Positions 1-12,700 of a stretch of 64,000 nt of DNA are shown piece after piece (position 1 is the first letter of the stretch; every line of letters starts with the position of its first letter). The stretch covers positions 5,117,501-5,181,500 of the forward strand of contig NC_092612.1 in assembly GCF_047663525.1 (NCBI RefSeq), read 5' to 3'. This DNA is from Anas platyrhynchos (Eukaryota; Chordata; Aves; Anseriformes; Anatidae). The notes under the pieces were generated by a model that was not told the DNA's origin, ran no database searches, and saw only the letters and a program-made list of their open reading frames with translations. A program made the position numbers and the translations under genes.

Positions 1-1421
1 CAGACAGCTCCGTTTGCATTGGAGTTGAGGCTTGTCTGATACGTGTGAGGTCTAGCTGGGGTCTATTCCCCCATCGTAGCTGAAAACAGCCTCCAAAAGG
101 CTGTAAAGCAGGGTAGTGGATATTTTTAGAGTGGATAACATGGGAACCTTTCAGCTTTAATTCAGTGATACAGAATATTTAACACTTAAGTCTTTCCTAA
201 AATACTTACTAATTCAGCTTTTCAGATTCTTTTATTTGTTAAAAACTATAGGGCTTGCAAAGCACACCATTATTTTAATGCTCATGTTGAGCAGTATGTA
301 AAGCTTAGTGCTTGTGCAGTACATTAGTGAGGTTTCTTTCCACACATGCAGGCTTCTCAGCTCTGCCTCATCGTGGTGGTACTGCTCTCAGTAGTAGGGA
401 TAAACATAAAGTCTGAAAGGTTGGCTCGTTTGCTAAGCTAGTTAAGTTTCTTATGTTTGGTGAGAGACTTCCAACAAGTTCTATAGACAGTAGTGTGTTT
501 TTTAGACATTAAACATTTAACATTAAAGGCAGGTAACAGCCCCTTCCTGCAGACTGAGTGGTGCTAACTTAAGGTGTGTGGCAGTCAGAGGTGGGTACAA
601 GTTGATGCCATGTGGTAAAATTGTATACATATATATGCCATTGGCAGTTCTTCTGACTGGTTACTAAGGTTCTGTAAGCCAAATTCTATAATCATCAATC
701 ATCTGTTGTTTGCATATGTCTTAAGGAGGGCAGTCATTTTTCTTTGTCATTGTGATAACTGCTTAGTTTTCAAAAAAGGAAGGAAAGACAGAGAGCTTTA
801 TTATTATTATTATTATTATTATTTGAATTTGAATTGCTGTCCAGCCAGAGACATGGGTGCAGAGGGAGTTTGTCTGTCAGATGCCATTTAGAGAGCTCTG
901 GTACATAAATTAGAGTGGAGAGATCAGAATGAGCCTTGATACTACTTCATTTATTTGATCACAGTGTGGGGAGAATTGAGACTTTGAAGCCAGTTTCTAT
1001 GTGTTCAGATGGAGAATAAAACCATGAGAAGAAAAAGAGTAGAGCTCTCTCCTGGGCATAGAAAACTGGCAGGCTGTGACAAAGCGAGAGCTCTCAAAAC
1101 CTTCCTATCAAACCTCAAACTTGGACCTGTCATTTTCTGGATGGCCAGTTTCCTGCCAGCCCACCTATTAGGTCATTAGAGATTGGAGGTATGTCCCTTC
1201 TAGGCCCTGGGTAGACTACCAGAGGGGCAGTGTCTAGCATCAAATGAACGTAGCTGCTCATTTTTGAAGCAGTAAGGACCTAGTGTCAGAAACTGGTTTT
1301 GTTATTTGAGCCAGGTTCTACTGACTGCATATGATTGACTCCAAGCCTGGACAGATATTCTCTCCACTTGAATACGTCTTTTACCAGAGCATAACAATCA
1401 CTTAACAATCAATTAACAATC
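1..1421. other. AT-rich intergenic DNA, no gene seen
   Basis: No reading frame here has family resemblance, splice structure or coding composition. A short TTA trinucleotide run lies near 800-823. The open frames present are short and AT-biased, as expected by chance. Confidence 0.6.
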
Positions 1422-1770
1422 GACCTCATCGCAGTCTACAACTTCCTAGTAAGGGGGTGTCGAGAGGCAGGAGACCTTTTCTCCATTAACACCAGCGACA
1501 GGACCCGCGGGAACGGGGTTAAGCTGAGGCAGGGGAAGTTTAGGCTTGACATCAGGAGGGGGTTCTTCACAGAGAGGGTGGTTGCACACTGGAACAGGCT
1601 CCCCAGGGAAGTGGTCACTGCACCGAGCCTGACTGAATTTAAGAAGAGATTGGACTGTGCACTTAGTCACATGGGCTGAACTTTTGGGTAGACCTGTGCG
1701 GTGTCAAGAGTTGGACTTGATGATCCTTAAGGGTCCCTTCCAACTCAGGATATTCTATGATTCTATGAAT
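1422..1770 (+). repeat. CR1 LINE, 5'-truncated 3' end
   Basis: The plus strand reads as the last part of a CR1 ORF2 (DLIAVYNFL, then [19 protein letters not shown] and LPREVV), followed by a short 3' UTR. It ends in the CR1 hallmark tail, two copies of ATTCTATG at about 1752-1769. Only about 350 bp of the element remain, the usual result of truncated CR1 reverse transcription. The frame is open from 1422 to the stop after ALSHMG, so this copy is not very old. Confidence 0.92.
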
Positions 1771-4403
1771 TTACGCTGACATACTTCTCAATTTTTATGT
1801 TTTTCCACCTGTAGATTGCATCTCACTGTAGGTTGCATTTTAGTCTCCTAATTTATTCCCTGATTTTTATTTTTATTTTTGTACCACCTCATTAGTGAAT
1901 GTAGAAGAAAATGCATACTAGCTGGGCTGCATCCGGAAGTGCAAACCAAAGTGCTAGAGATAGCATGAATGTAGGAAAAACACACTTTATTGTCTTAATG
2001 AAGAAAAATAAGCTTTAAACTGACTTTAAATATGTCATAAGACTTCATGGTATTAGAAAACATGCTAAAACAGGCTGAAAAAACTATTATGAATCTCTCG
2101 TTTTCCAATACATTCTTAGACCAAATCCTTTGAGATTCAGAGCTATTGTCCTCACTTTAATGTGACCTTCTTTAATGCAACCTTATAATACCTTGAATAT
2201 ACATCTCTATGAGCCTGTGATAATATTAAACAATCATAAAGTCAATTGTTTTATAACTATTACATTATGAATTCTTTGTGTTTGTGGTACACTGAAAATT
2301 TGTTCATTGATCTTTTGCTTAATTCTACAGATACTTTTCTTACTACAGCCTGCATACAGAATGTTCTTTAAATGAGCACAGAATGTGCTTCAGGTAATTT
2401 AAAGGCTTCCTGGCTATCTTAAAAATTATATTGATTTTCACCTTGAATATTCACCTGTCCTTTATTTTTAGAGATATACAGGGAATGTGGGAGGGGAAGT
2501 GCGCCTTTTCCCCTTTTTTTTTTGTCACTCAGCACAAGGACAGTTATTGCCCAGCAATAACAGTATGTTCCATTTAGAGTCCAAAGCACTAATATCATTA
2601 CTTTTTCTCTAGCTTTGATGTAAAAAAGATCCTGATTGTGGTTACAGAATCATAATCCTTCAGTATTTATTTTGAGGAGCTGTGAAGCCAACTTTTAACT
2701 GCCTTTGTATTCTACAGCTTTTTGTTTACAGCCTTTCTTCCTCTCTTTTTTCAATCTTATTTTTAGAAAAAATATAATAATGTTGCTGATAAGAGAAATG
2801 TAGCAGTCTTTCAGGCAAGTAAGAATAACCAGTATTAAACAAAAGGTAGAAAATCAGAAAACTATTGGCTAAAAGCTGCTATCTTGAAATGAGACTTGTT
2901 TGTTTTCAATAAGTAATTTTCTTATTTCTCTTCAAGAATGAAAGATTCTCAGTGAAAGCTAGTAGTTAAAATTAATATCCACTTGATGTGAAAATGGAAC
3001 AAACATCAGAAGGACCAAGCATTTTGCTTGGCTAAAGAAAGTGCAGTTCTCAAGGTAGGATAATAATTCTAAGTGAAAAATTTTCGTTTTTAAATACTTT
3101 TAATATTTCACTTTTAGAATTTGCATTTGCTTTCAAAAAGCAAATGTGGTTGGATTAGAAGGGTGTAAACTTGTACGTTCTAGTTTATTTTTAAAAGTGT
3201 TAACTTATGATTTTTTTATTTTTATTTTTTAACAGAGGAGGAATTTATCTACGTTGGGAATTTGTTAATAGATAATTGATGTATACAATGGATATGCATA
3301 TACCATTTGGATTTTTTTTCTACTGTAGCTTCACGCAATTTTTGGCATTGTAATCTTTCAAGATGTCAATGCTTCTTTATACATTTCATGCGCTTATATG
3401 TAAAGTATGTTTAAATAAGCCACTGTTTTCAGTAGATCCTGCTTTTTCAGTGAAACTCTCGTTTTGAATATTGTGGTTGTCAGAATTCTGAAGCAGCAAT
3501 GCAATAAAAGAAGTTGTATAAGATCTTTTATATACAGAAACCTAGATGTACACTTTGCATATATGTACAAGTGCTTTTCTCTGGTTACAGTGTTTGCAGT
3601 CTAGTGCTAGTAATCTTTACTATGAAAGGACTTTCTATTTTTAATCCTTTAGATAATTTTTCTTTATAAAGAAATATAATTAAAAGTGACTTTATTGCGA
3701 ACAGTTTTGAAGTGCTGAAATTACACATGCTGCCTATTTTTCAAAGCCTGTTACTGCTAATGAGTTTTTTATCATTATTCTGCAAAGAATGGTGATGTTA
3801 TGAATTGGTATGTTATATTGTCAACAAGCATTGTTTTTGAAGAAAAGGTTTGAAGATATTCAAAACTATCACTGTTGCAACAAATCTATTGCTTTCTTTT
3901 AAATAGTTGCGCCATCCATTACAGTCCTTTGAATTCTGACAGTAATTCAGGCAAACAGGAGGAACCAAAGACCAGATGATGCTTGTGTAGCAGGCATTTT
4001 TCTGTTCATTGCCAAGTGCACAGTTCACTGTTCGGTCACCTGTGTCGGCTGGTTTAGTGCCTTTAATGCAGTTCTCTGCATGCTCCCTATTCTATAAAGC
4101 TTACTTGGGGACTTCAGACATGGCCTGTCTTATTATTCCCTAAGGAAGGGTAAGGCCTTTACTGTCCAGCTGGAAGGATCACTAATTAGAGCCCTTGCTT
4201 TGGCACAGAGTGTGTCAAGCCTGCAAGCCTTCCTGCTGGGATCAATGGCATTCATGTTTGCTTTCATGAATGCACAATGGACAGGGATCTTGGCAAAGAA
4301 CTGCCTATTCAGCTTGTGCTGAGAAGCTGAGTCTTCACAACATTTTAAAGTAATTGTAGAGGTAGAAAGGGAGCTATAAGAATACACCCTTATTATTCTG
4401 CTC

Positions 4404-4435
<32 letters not shown>

Positions 4436-4859
4436 TTCTCTCTGACGAGAATCCAATCCGCAGTCAAAACCCAGCATATATTTTTGCCCACATAATGCTC
4501 GTAAAGAAATTTAGAGTCATTACTCCTCTATGCTTGCAACTTTCTGAGAATTTAGGATACATTTCTATTTTAACCATCTATAAAAATTTAAAACTTACCT
4601 TGCAGTAAATGCAAACTCTGTAAGCAATATGATTAATTCAGACTATGTGTGAGGTGTTGCCATTAATAAATAATGGTTATTGGCAGGGCAAATGCTTCAT
4701 TTAATTCTTTCTTTTTTTCCTCTTTCCCTTTAGAGACAGGTATGTTTCTGCAAAGGGGGTAAGATTTTTAAAATGAGCTTGTTTTGGCATGTATTTTTCA
4801 TGGAAATACAGACCTGGGTCTGTATTCTGGAGTGTCTCTTCAGGGGTCACCCAAATACA
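1771..4859. other. AT-rich intergenic DNA with simple repeats
   Basis: About 3 kb of AT-rich sequence with no supported gene. It contains a poly-A run of about 21 bases at 4404-4424. I see no splice-linked coding exons and no recognisable RNA gene. Confidence 0.5.
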
Positions 4860-5540
4860 CCATGAATATTATTTACCAGTAAAACAGCTTGACCGTGGCA
4901 ACTGCCAGGTGCCCACCTAGCCTCCTCCAGCCTCCCACACCCTGTCCTTGACAGGGCAGGGTGGAAAAGCTCCTAACCTGTGATAAGAACATGGAAATCA
5001 CCAATTACCATCATGGCCAAAAAACCCTTGACTAGGGGAAATTTATTATAGTTTATTGTCAAGTAAAAATAGAGAAGCATGGTGAGAAACAAAACAAAAA
5101 CAGCTGCCCCTCACCTGCTCCTTCTTCCCAGGCTCAACTTCACTCCCAACTCTTCCACCTCAGCACCCTGAGCCCTGAATGGTGTGAGAGGCTGGCAGTG
5201 GAGGTTGTGGTCTCTTCGTAACAGGTAGCCTCTGTCACTCCTTCCTCCTAACAAGTTCCCCTTTCTCCCTGGCTGCCATTCTTCAAGAACGCTCCAGTGG
5301 GGTGCAGTCCTCCAGCAGCAGACTGCTCAGGCATGGGCCCAACTTGGGCCACAGTTCTGCCAAAAAAACACCTGTGTGGGCTCTCCATGGGCAGCAGCAT
5401 TTTTCAGAGCACAACCAACTGCTGCAGGGGCCTCCGTAGTCTGCAGGAGGACTGCTTCACTGTGGTCTTCTCCACAGTCTGGAGGGCAATCTCTGCCAAA
5501 ACCTTGCCTCATAAACCCAACACAGTGTGGTAGATACTGG
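4860..5540. repeat. Possible old retroelement-derived segment
   Basis: This block is richer in GC than its flanks. It has no coding structure and contains the reverse complement of AATAAA-type signals around 5040-5060, followed by a C-rich stretch, a layout reminiscent of an old LTR-type element in minus orientation. I cannot see clear terminal repeats or name a family, so this is a weak assignment. Confidence 0.25.
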
Positions 5541-5758
5541 ATGCCTTCACTTTATGTTCTTTTATCATTAGAAATAATGAATTTTTTAAAATAAACTTTA
5601 GAATAAAAATTTGAGCATGATGTTAATATAATAAAGGATGCTAGCCCCAGTAAATGAAATGTTATCTAATTGTATTTCACAGAATCACAGAATTTCTAGG
5701 TTGGAAGAGACCTCAAGATCATCGAGTCCAACCTCTAACCTAACACTAACAGTCCCCA

Positions 5759-8572
5759 CTAAACCATATCCCTAAGCTCTACATCTAAACGTCTTTTGAA
5801 GACTTCCAGGGATGGTGACTCCACCACCTCCCTGGGCAGCCCATTCCAGTGCCTAACAACCCTTTCAGTAAAGAAATTCTTCCTAACATCTAACCTAAAA
5901 CTCCCCTGGCGTAACTTTAGCCCATTCCCCCTCGTCCTGTCACCAGGCACATGGGAGAACAGGCCAACCCCCACCTCGCTACAGCCTCCTTTAATGTACT
6001 TATACAGAGCAATAAGGTCACCCCTGAGCCTCCTCTTCTCTAGGCTGAACAAGCCCAGCTCCTTCAGCCGCTCCTCATAGGACTTGTTCTCCAGGCCCCT
6101 CACCAGCTTCGTCGCCCTTCTTTGGACCCGCTCAAGCACCTCGATGTCCTTCTTGTAGCGAGGGGCCCAAAACTGAACACAGTACTCGAGGTGCGGCCTC
6201 ACCAGAGCCGAGTACAGGGGGACGATCACCTCCCTAGCCCTGCTGGTCACAGTGTTTCTGATACAAGCCAGGATGCCGTTGGCCTTCTTGGCCACCTGAG
6301 CACACTGCTGGCTCATATTCAGCCGACTGTCCACCATCACTCCCAGGTCCTTCTCTGCCTGGCAGCTCTCCAACCATTCCTCTCCCAGCCTGTAGCTCTG
6401 CTTGGGGTTATTGCGCCCCAGGTGCAGGACCCGGCACTTGGCCTTGTTGAACTTCATACAGTTGACCTCAGCCCATCGGTGCAGCCTATCCAGATCCTCC
6501 TGCAGAGCCTTCCTACCCTCGAGCAGATCGACACACGCACCTAGCTTGGTGTCATCTGCAAACTTACTGAGGGTGCACTCAATGCCGTCATCCAGATCAT
6601 TGATGAAGATGTTAAAGAGGACCGGCCCCAGCACCGAGCCCTGGGGGACGCCACTAGTGACTGGCCTCCAACTGGACTTGGCTCCATTTACCACAACTCT
6701 TTGGGCCCGGCTATCCAGCCAGTTTCTAACCCAACGAAGCGTGCGCCAGTCCAAGCCAAGAGCAGCCAGTTTCTTGAGGAGAATGCTGTGGGAGACGGTG
6801 TCAAAAGCCTTGCTGAAGTCAAGGTAGACCACATCCACAGCCTTTCCCTCATCCACCCAGCGCGTCACTTTGTCGTAGAAGGAGATCAGGTTCGTCAAGC
6901 AGGACCTGCCTTCCATAAACCCATGCTGGCTGGGCCTGATCGCCTGCTTGCCCTTCAAGTGCCGCATGATGACTCCCAAGAGGATCTGCTCCATGAGCTT
7001 CCCTGGTACTGAGGTCAAACTGACCGGCCTGTAGTTCCCCGGGTCTGCCCTCCGGCCCTTCTTGTAGATGGGCGTCACGTTTGCTAGTCGCCAGTCAGCT
7101 GGGACCTCCCCCGATAGCCAGGACTGCTGATAAATGATGGATAGGGGCTTGGCCAGCTCCTCTGCCAGTTCTCTCAGTACCCTTGGGTGGATCCCATCCG
7201 GCCCCATCGATTTGTGGACATCCAAGTGCCGTAGCAGGTCACCAACCAGTTCTTCGTGGATGGTGAGGGCCACATCCTGCTCCCTGTCCCCTTCCACCAG
7301 TTCTGGGTACTGGGTATCCAGAGAGCAACCAGTTTTGCCGCTAAAGACTGAGGCAAAGAAGGCATTGAGCACCTCCGCCTTTTCCTCATCTCTTGTAACT
7401 AAGTTTCCCCCTGCATCCAGTAAAGGATGGAGATTCTCCCTAGTCCTCCTTTTGGTGTTGATGTATTTATAAAAGCGTTTTTTGTTATCTTTAACAGCAG
7501 TAGCCAGATTGAGCTCCAGATGAGCTTTGGCCTTCCTAATCTTGTCCCTGCACAGCCTCGCTACATCCTTATAGTCCTCCTTAGTGGCCTGCCCAATTTT
7601 CCAAAGATTATAAACCCTCTTTTTTTTCCTAAGCTCAAGCCACAATTCTCTGTTGAGCCAGGCTGGTCTTCTTCCCCGCTGGCTCATCTTTGGGCGCATG
7701 GGAATAGACCGCTCCTGCGCCATTAGGATTTGCCTCTTAAAGAGCGCCCAGCCTTTCTGGACCCCTCTGCCCTTCAGAACCGCCTCCCATGGGACTCCAC
7801 CAACTAGTGTCCTGAGCAGCCCAAAGTCAGCCCTCCGAAAGTCCAATACAGTGGTTTTACTGGTTCCCTTCCTGGCCCCGCCAAGAATAGTGAACTCCAC
7901 CATTTCGTGGTCACTCTGCCCAAGACTGTTCCCGACAATCACATCCTCCACCAGTCCTTCTCTGTTTGTGAAGAGAAGGTCTAGCTGGGCACCACCCCTG
8001 GTAGGTTCACTAATCAGCTGCGTCAGGAAGCTATCTTCCACTTTCTCCAGAAACCTCCTAGACTGCTTCGTCTGGGCTGTGTTGTGCTTCCAGGATATGT
8101 CAGGGAAGTTGAAGTCCCCCACGAGTACAAGCGCCGACGATTTCACAACTTCTGTCAGCTGCCTGTAGAACTCCTCATCCGTCTCCTCATCCTGGTTCGG
8201 CGGTCTATAGCAGACCCCGACCAGGACACTAGCCTTGTTGTCCCTGCCGATCCTAACCCAAAGGGACTCGATCTTGTCATTCCTAGCCTCGAGTTCTACA
8301 ACATCGAAAGACTCTCTGATATAGAGAGCCACACCGCCACCCCTTCTGTGCTGCCTGTCCCTTCTGAAGAGCCTATAGCCAGGCATCGCAGCACTCCAGT
8401 CATGAGACTGGTCCCACCACGTTTCCGTGATGGCAACCAAGTCGTAGCCTGCCCGCTGCACGATGGCTTCCAGCTCCTCCTGTTTGTTACCCATGCTGCG
8501 TGCATTGGTGTAGATGCACTTCAGCTGGGCCTTTACCTTATCCTCCGGCCTTGCCATTGCTCCCCCTGGCAC
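5759..8572 (-). CDS. CR1 ORF2: endonuclease and reverse transcriptase
   Basis: The predicted 937-residue protein drives target-primed reverse transcription of CR1 RNA. The N-terminal 235 residues are an apurinic-like endonuclease: YTNARSM near 21, ITETWWD at 48-54, YRPPNQ near 122, [10 protein letters not shown] from 152 and LDLLFTN followed by SDHEMVEF. The reverse transcriptase follows, with [33 protein letters not shown] near residue 585, [10 protein letters not shown] and the catalytic FADDT near residue 670. A C-terminal region ends in [11 protein letters not shown]. All catalytic motifs are present and there is no internal stop. The first ATG is used, though MARPEDK six codons in would also fit. 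It starts 41 bases after ORF1 ends, in CR1 order. Length matches full-length CR1 ORF2. Confidence 0.95.
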   Translation of the reverse strand: MPGGAMARPEDKVKAQLKCIYTNARSMGNKQEELEAIVQRAGYDLVAITETWWDQSHDWSAAMPGYRLFRRDRQHRRGGGVALYIRESFDVVELEARNDKIESLWVRIGRDNKASVLVGVCYRPPNQDEETDEEFYRQLTEVVKSSALVLVGDFNFPDISWKHNTAQTKQSRRFLEKVEDSFLTQLISEPTRGGAQLDLLFTNREGLVEDVIVGNSLGQSDHEMVEFTILGGARKGTSKTTVLDFRRADFGLLRTLVGGVPWEAVLKGRGVQKGWALFKRQILMAQERSIPMRPKMSQRGRRPAWLNRELWLELRKKKRVYNLWKIGQATKEDYKDVARLCRDKIRKAKAHLELNLATAVKDNKKRFYKYINTKRRTRENLHPLLDAGGNLVTRDEEKAEVLNAFFASVFSGKTGCSLDTQYPELVEGDREQDVALTIHEELVGDLLRHLDVHKSMGPDGIHPRVLRELAEELAKPLSIIYQQSWLSGEVPADWRLANVTPIYKKGRRADPGNYRPVSLTSVPGKLMEQILLGVIMRHLKGKQAIRPSQHGFMEGRSCLTNLISFYDKVTRWVDEGKAVDVVYLDFSKAFDTVSHSILLKKLAALGLDWRTLRWVRNWLDSRAQRVVVNGAKSSWRPVTSGVPQGSVLGPVLFNIFINDLDDGIECTLSKFADDTKLGACVDLLEGRKALQEDLDRLHRWAEVNCMKFNKAKCRVLHLGRNNPKQSYRLGEEWLESCQAEKDLGVMVDSRLNMSQQCAQVAKKANGILACIRNTVTSRAREVIVPLYSALVRPHLEYCVQFWAPRYKKDIEVLERVQRRATKLVRGLENKSYEERLKELGLFSLEKRRLRGDLIALYKYIKGGCSEVGVGLFSHVPGDRTRGNGLKLRQGSFRLDVRKNFFTERVVRHWNGLPREVVESPSLEVFKRRLDVELRDMV

Positions 8573-8613
8573 AGCCCCAACAGTCCTTGCTTCAGCCCCA
8601 TCCCCCTTCTTAC

Positions 8614-9696
8614 CTAGTTTAAAGCCCTATCAATGAGCCCCGCCAGCTCCTGGCCCAGGATCCTTTTTCCCCTAAAGGATAGGGACCCGTCTACGGCCAT
8701 CAGACCAGGTGCTGAGTAAACTGCCCCATGGTCGAAAAACCCAAGATTTCTGCATAGGCACCAGCCCCGGAGCCACGTGTTTAACAGGTGGGCTTTCCTT
8801 GTCCTCTCCATACCCCTCCCTGTCAACGTAGGGATGGACGAAAATACTACCTGCACTCCTGCTCCGTCCACTAACCGTCCCAGCCCCCTAAAGTCTCTTT
8901 TGATTGCCTTCAGGCTTCTGTCATCAATGTCATCACTGCCCGCCTGGACTATCAGGAGAGGATAATAATCAGAGGGGCGTACCAGGTTGGGGAGCTTCCT
9001 GGCAACGTCCCTGACCCTGACCCCAGGGAGGCAGCAGACTTCCCTACAGGTAGGGTCAGGCCGACAAATAGGGCCCTCTGTCCCCCTAAGGATAGAGTCT
9101 CCCACGACAATCACCCTTCTTTCTTTCTTGGTGGAGGCAGTCCTGATGCGTGGAGTCGACCTCCTCGCCCTAGGCATCCTCCTGGGAACACTTTCTATCT
9201 CTTCCTCAGTTGCTGGTCTCTCAATCTCCAGGGCCTCAAACCTGTTTTGTAAGGGCACCTGGGAAGGTGGGGCCGGAAGGGGAGGGCATCGCCTGCCATG
9301 TCGCGCAGGGACCTGTCTCCACTCCTCCTCAACTCCCAGATCCCCTCCCTCTGTCCGACGGCGACAGGGCAGGGGGTCCACCCCCATTTGGGGTGTCTCA
9401 CCCCGGTACCTCTCCTTGAGGCCCTGCAGGGAGTTGCTCCAGGAGTCTATCTCTCGCTCACATTCCCTGATGGCCCTCAGCCTCTCCACCTCCTCCTTGA
9501 GCTCCGCCACCATGCGGATCAGGTCATCCACTTGCTCACATCTCACGCACGCAGTGTCTCTGCCTCCCGCCGACGGCAGCAGCAGGCTCTGACACTCCCT
9601 GCATCCGGTGACCTGAACCGCTGCATTCTTTAACGGGCAGTCGGTCTGGGTGTGTACCGACCTCCTGCAGAGCGCTCCGTGCCTTGTGGAGACCAT
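8614..9696 (-). CDS. CR1 ORF1: zinc-finger, coiled-coil and esterase-like protein
   Basis: The 360-residue product is the RNA-binding or chaperone protein expected upstream of CR1 ORF2. The N-terminus has paired cysteines (CRECQ, then CVRC) compatible with a zinc-binding finger, followed by a leucine- and glutamate-rich coiled coil ([20 protein letters not shown]) around residues 55-80. The second half resembles the SGNH-type esterase domain known from CR1 ORF1: [12 protein letters not shown] near residue 196, then QAGSDDI and a conserved C-terminal LIDRALN. The catalytic-block residue pattern is GSDD rather than the more common GTND. The frame is open throughout. Initiation is at the first ATG after about 90 bases of leader. 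Confidence 0.9.
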   Translation of the reverse strand: MVSTRHGALCRRSVHTQTDCPLKNAAVQVTGCRECQSLLLPSAGGRDTACVRCEQVDDLIRMVAELKEEVERLRAIRECEREIDSWSNSLQGLKERYRGETPQMGVDPLPCRRRTEGGDLGVEEEWRQVPARHGRRCPPLPAPPSQVPLQNRFEALEIERPATEEEIESVPRRMPRARRSTPRIRTASTKKERRVIVVGDSILRGTEGPICRPDPTCREVCCLPGVRVRDVARKLPNLVRPSDYYPLLIVQAGSDDIDDRSLKAIKRDFRGLGRLVDGAGVQVVFSSIPTLTGRGMERTRKAHLLNTWLRGWCLCRNLGFFDHGAVYSAPGLMAVDGSLSFRGKRILGQELAGLIDRALN

Positions 9697-9790
9697 TATC
9701 GCCTAGCTAAAGACCGTCGTTAAGAGGCGTTCGTGTGGGCGGGGGTTGCTCTCCTCCCTTCCTGCTCGCCCTGCCTGCGCGACCTGTTTG

Positions 9791-12700
9791 ATTTCACAGT
9801 GGAGAAGATTTTAAAAATGACTAATCTAAGAAGAACAAAAGGCAGGCTGCAGCAGGGAAAAGGTAAAGTTGCTTTTGTACTTTGCAAGATGTGGTAAAGT
9901 ATCAGCCTTTTAAGGCCAATAATAATTCAATTCTCTGATTAAAAAATGAAAGAGGTGAGAGGAAATATGTGAATGAAAGGATTATGGATAATGTTGAGTT
10001 CTGCTGTGCTTCTGTTTTTAAAAGGCAACCAAAGTGCAATATCTTGTTACATTTCATGTGTGCTGGAAATGAAACAATACATTCTGGGATAGCTCAAGTT
10101 TCATATGAGAGAGAGATTTTTAATTTTAATTTTTATTATTATTATATATTTTTTGAGATAAAGGGGCTACATGAAACATTGTCAGGTTGTCAGGACTTGC
10201 ATTTTAAAACAGAAGTGCATCAAGATTCTGTTCTGGGTCTTCTATGTTTTCTCTGAACTGTGAAGCAATAGACTAAGCAGTTCTCTTAATGCAGTAAAAT
10301 TTAGTTTTGCATTGCATTTTGTGGATGCAAATGTAGTACTTTAGCACTGGCAGGTAATTGGTGAAAGAGACAGCTGCTGTCTTCCTCCTAACTTTGCTCT
10401 CCAATTTAAAATGCACTAGGTGAGTGGGTGAGTCATTTTTTTTTAAATAATTACTAACTTTTGACTCTGTTTTTAAAACCTTAAATATTCTCTCCTGTCT
10501 TTGGTAAGATTGTGGTTTTATTGTTGATATTGCTGATCATAGGACACCTGTGCTATTGCTACTATATGTTTTTGCTCCACTGTGATGAAATTCTTGTTTG
10601 TACACGAAAGTAGCGTGTGAAGAGTTCCTCTTTCACTTGTGTGTGTGTTAGCTCCCTGTCAGATTTAACCCCCCCGCCTTCCAAACCAGTAATTTGCCTT
10701 TCATGCCAAATGCTATGTGAAGTTACAGTGTTTGAGTGGTGATCACTCATGTGGGTAACATTGCCTGATTTTTCCTAATATGAGAAAATATCTGGATGCT
10801 ATAATGTGCTGATTTTTGAAAGAGATACCAGAGAAGAGACCTTGTGCTCTGTATCTCTGTTGTGCTCTCATGCCATCATTGGGTGTGCACCCCTTCCCCC
10901 GTGTGCCCTCTGTTACGCACTCTCTTCATTTTACCTCTGGCTCACTTGCTGTCTCTCATTGTCTTGGCTCTTGCCCTTTCACTTGCTGTTCGTCAGTCTT
11001 CTGTATGCTCCTTTGTGTTCAGTCATGGGCACGTGCTCTCTTGCTCTGTCTTTCTCACACGTGCTTCTTCATGCTTAGTCTTGTGTGTTGCCCAAGTCTT
11101 TTTCTTACACAGTCACATTGTCCCTCTTCATCTCTCATACCGTCTTGTGCTCTGGCTCACTCTACTTTAGTGCTTCTTCCAAATTTCTCATTCACTTATA
11201 CACTACGTACATCAGGTACAGAGGCATACACTACATCAGTTGTTTATTCTAAATAGTGGATATGTTGAACCCTTCTTTGTAACATGTTGCATGTTTTATG
11301 GCTAATCTGATGATCCATCAGTGAATGACAAACTGCTCCATTAATTGGATCATTAATATTAATCCAATATTAATGCTTGGTTTTGTTTACTTCCACTACT
11401 TTATTAATATTATTCTCATTTTGTTTCAGAAACTCCAAGTGGAAAATAAAAAATCAAGTATTAGAGAATTTAAGGTCTTTGGGATTTGCTAAATTCAGTT
11501 AAGAACTGATTTCATTATTAATTCCAATGTCCAATAAAAATTGAATCTCACTGGGCAGGGTTTAAAATTCTGGCAAGGGTATTATCCATACAACAGCCTA
11601 GTCTGTCAGTGGCTAAGCATGTTGCAGTGGAAAAACTGAAGTCATAGCTTCAGGTAGTACTGTAGTCCAGCAGAAGGAATTTAAAAAAAAATAAAAATTA
11701 GGACTGTAGGCCTACTGCTAGCTAATATTTATCGATCCTAGCCTTGGTTAAATGATGCAAACACTAAGCAAATGTTTTCAGTAATATGGTCTATCAGAAT
11801 TCATTGGAACTTAGAACTGAAACGTAATTAAAGTCAAATATAAATTATTGAGAGCAAGTAGTTTCAGGTTAAGGAGTTGAACAAAGATAAGTTAGTAACT
11901 ACTTTCCTCCATGAGAAGGGATGATGTATGAAGAAATTACATATTTCCATTAACTTTTTGTGTGTTGCCTGCAGTCTGCTTTGGAGAACATACCAGTTCC
12001 TCAACCTGAACTTATATATCAAATTCCAGGTGTCAAACCAACAAGTAGATGTGTCAAAATGTTTGATTCCTGGGTTCTCAGTTAGAGGTTCTGAACCCTC
12101 TACAAAGAAAAATGGGCAGAAATAAATGGGTCATCTTGAAGTTGGGGGCTAATAATGATGGAGAAGAAAAAGAAATTTAAGTAAGCAGAAAATGTGACAA
12201 AAAGAAGTGGCTATCTCTGAGAGAAAAACAAAACAAAACAAACAAAAAAAAAAAACAGGAATCTGTAGGTGCTGCTAAAAGACTTCATGTAGACCTTCAC
12301 TCAGCTTGATGCAGAAAGTGGGCTTGTCCTACACATGTATGGAAGACTGGTGACACTGACTGTGTAGCTTTGTGTCAAGGAAGCTGCAGCATAGTCCTGA
12401 CTGTACGTGATCGTCTCTAGCACAGAACACAATTATCAGATTCAGTTCAAAGAGAAATTCCAGACTTTGGTCAAACATACATTGAAGGTCAGCTTATGAT
12501 TTTTTAATTATGTATTTTGTTTCCTAGAGATCATTATCATTATAGATGAAATGGCAAAAATTTTTATCAGTTTACTGAAAGCACAAGTAATACAGTTGTA
12601 GAGGCTAGTAATAACGTGAAAGAACGCAAAATTATTACACAAGTTTATATTTCAAAGAATCATTCCTGATTCTGTTTCTTATACAGGAATATCAAAGAAT

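Larger units (their letters stand above)
5678..9790 (-). mobile_element. Full-length CR1 non-LTR retrotransposon
   Basis: A complete-looking CR1 LINE of about 4.1 kb on the minus strand. Its 3' end at 5678 shows the CR1 tail (two ATTCTGTG units read on the minus strand) after a short 3' UTR. Upstream lie ORF2 (8572 to 5759) and ORF1 (9696 to 8614), both uninterrupted, and about 90 bp of GC-rich 5' UTR. Most bird CR1 copies are 5'-truncated, so a copy with both frames open is uncommon and implies a fairly recent insertion. No target-site duplication is visible, which is normal for CR1. The 5' boundary is approximate because it is judged from the change in base composition. Confidence 0.93.

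Noticed and set aside
5796-8617. Several long plus-strand open frames across the CR1
   Set aside because: They lie antisense to CR1 ORF2, which has full catalytic motifs on the minus strand. They have no motif or family likeness of their own.
10806-11256. Hydrophobic open frames in three plus-strand frames
   Set aside because: The sequence is a CT-rich tract. All three frames give Leu/Ser/Cys-rich peptides because of composition, with no start context, splice sites or homology.
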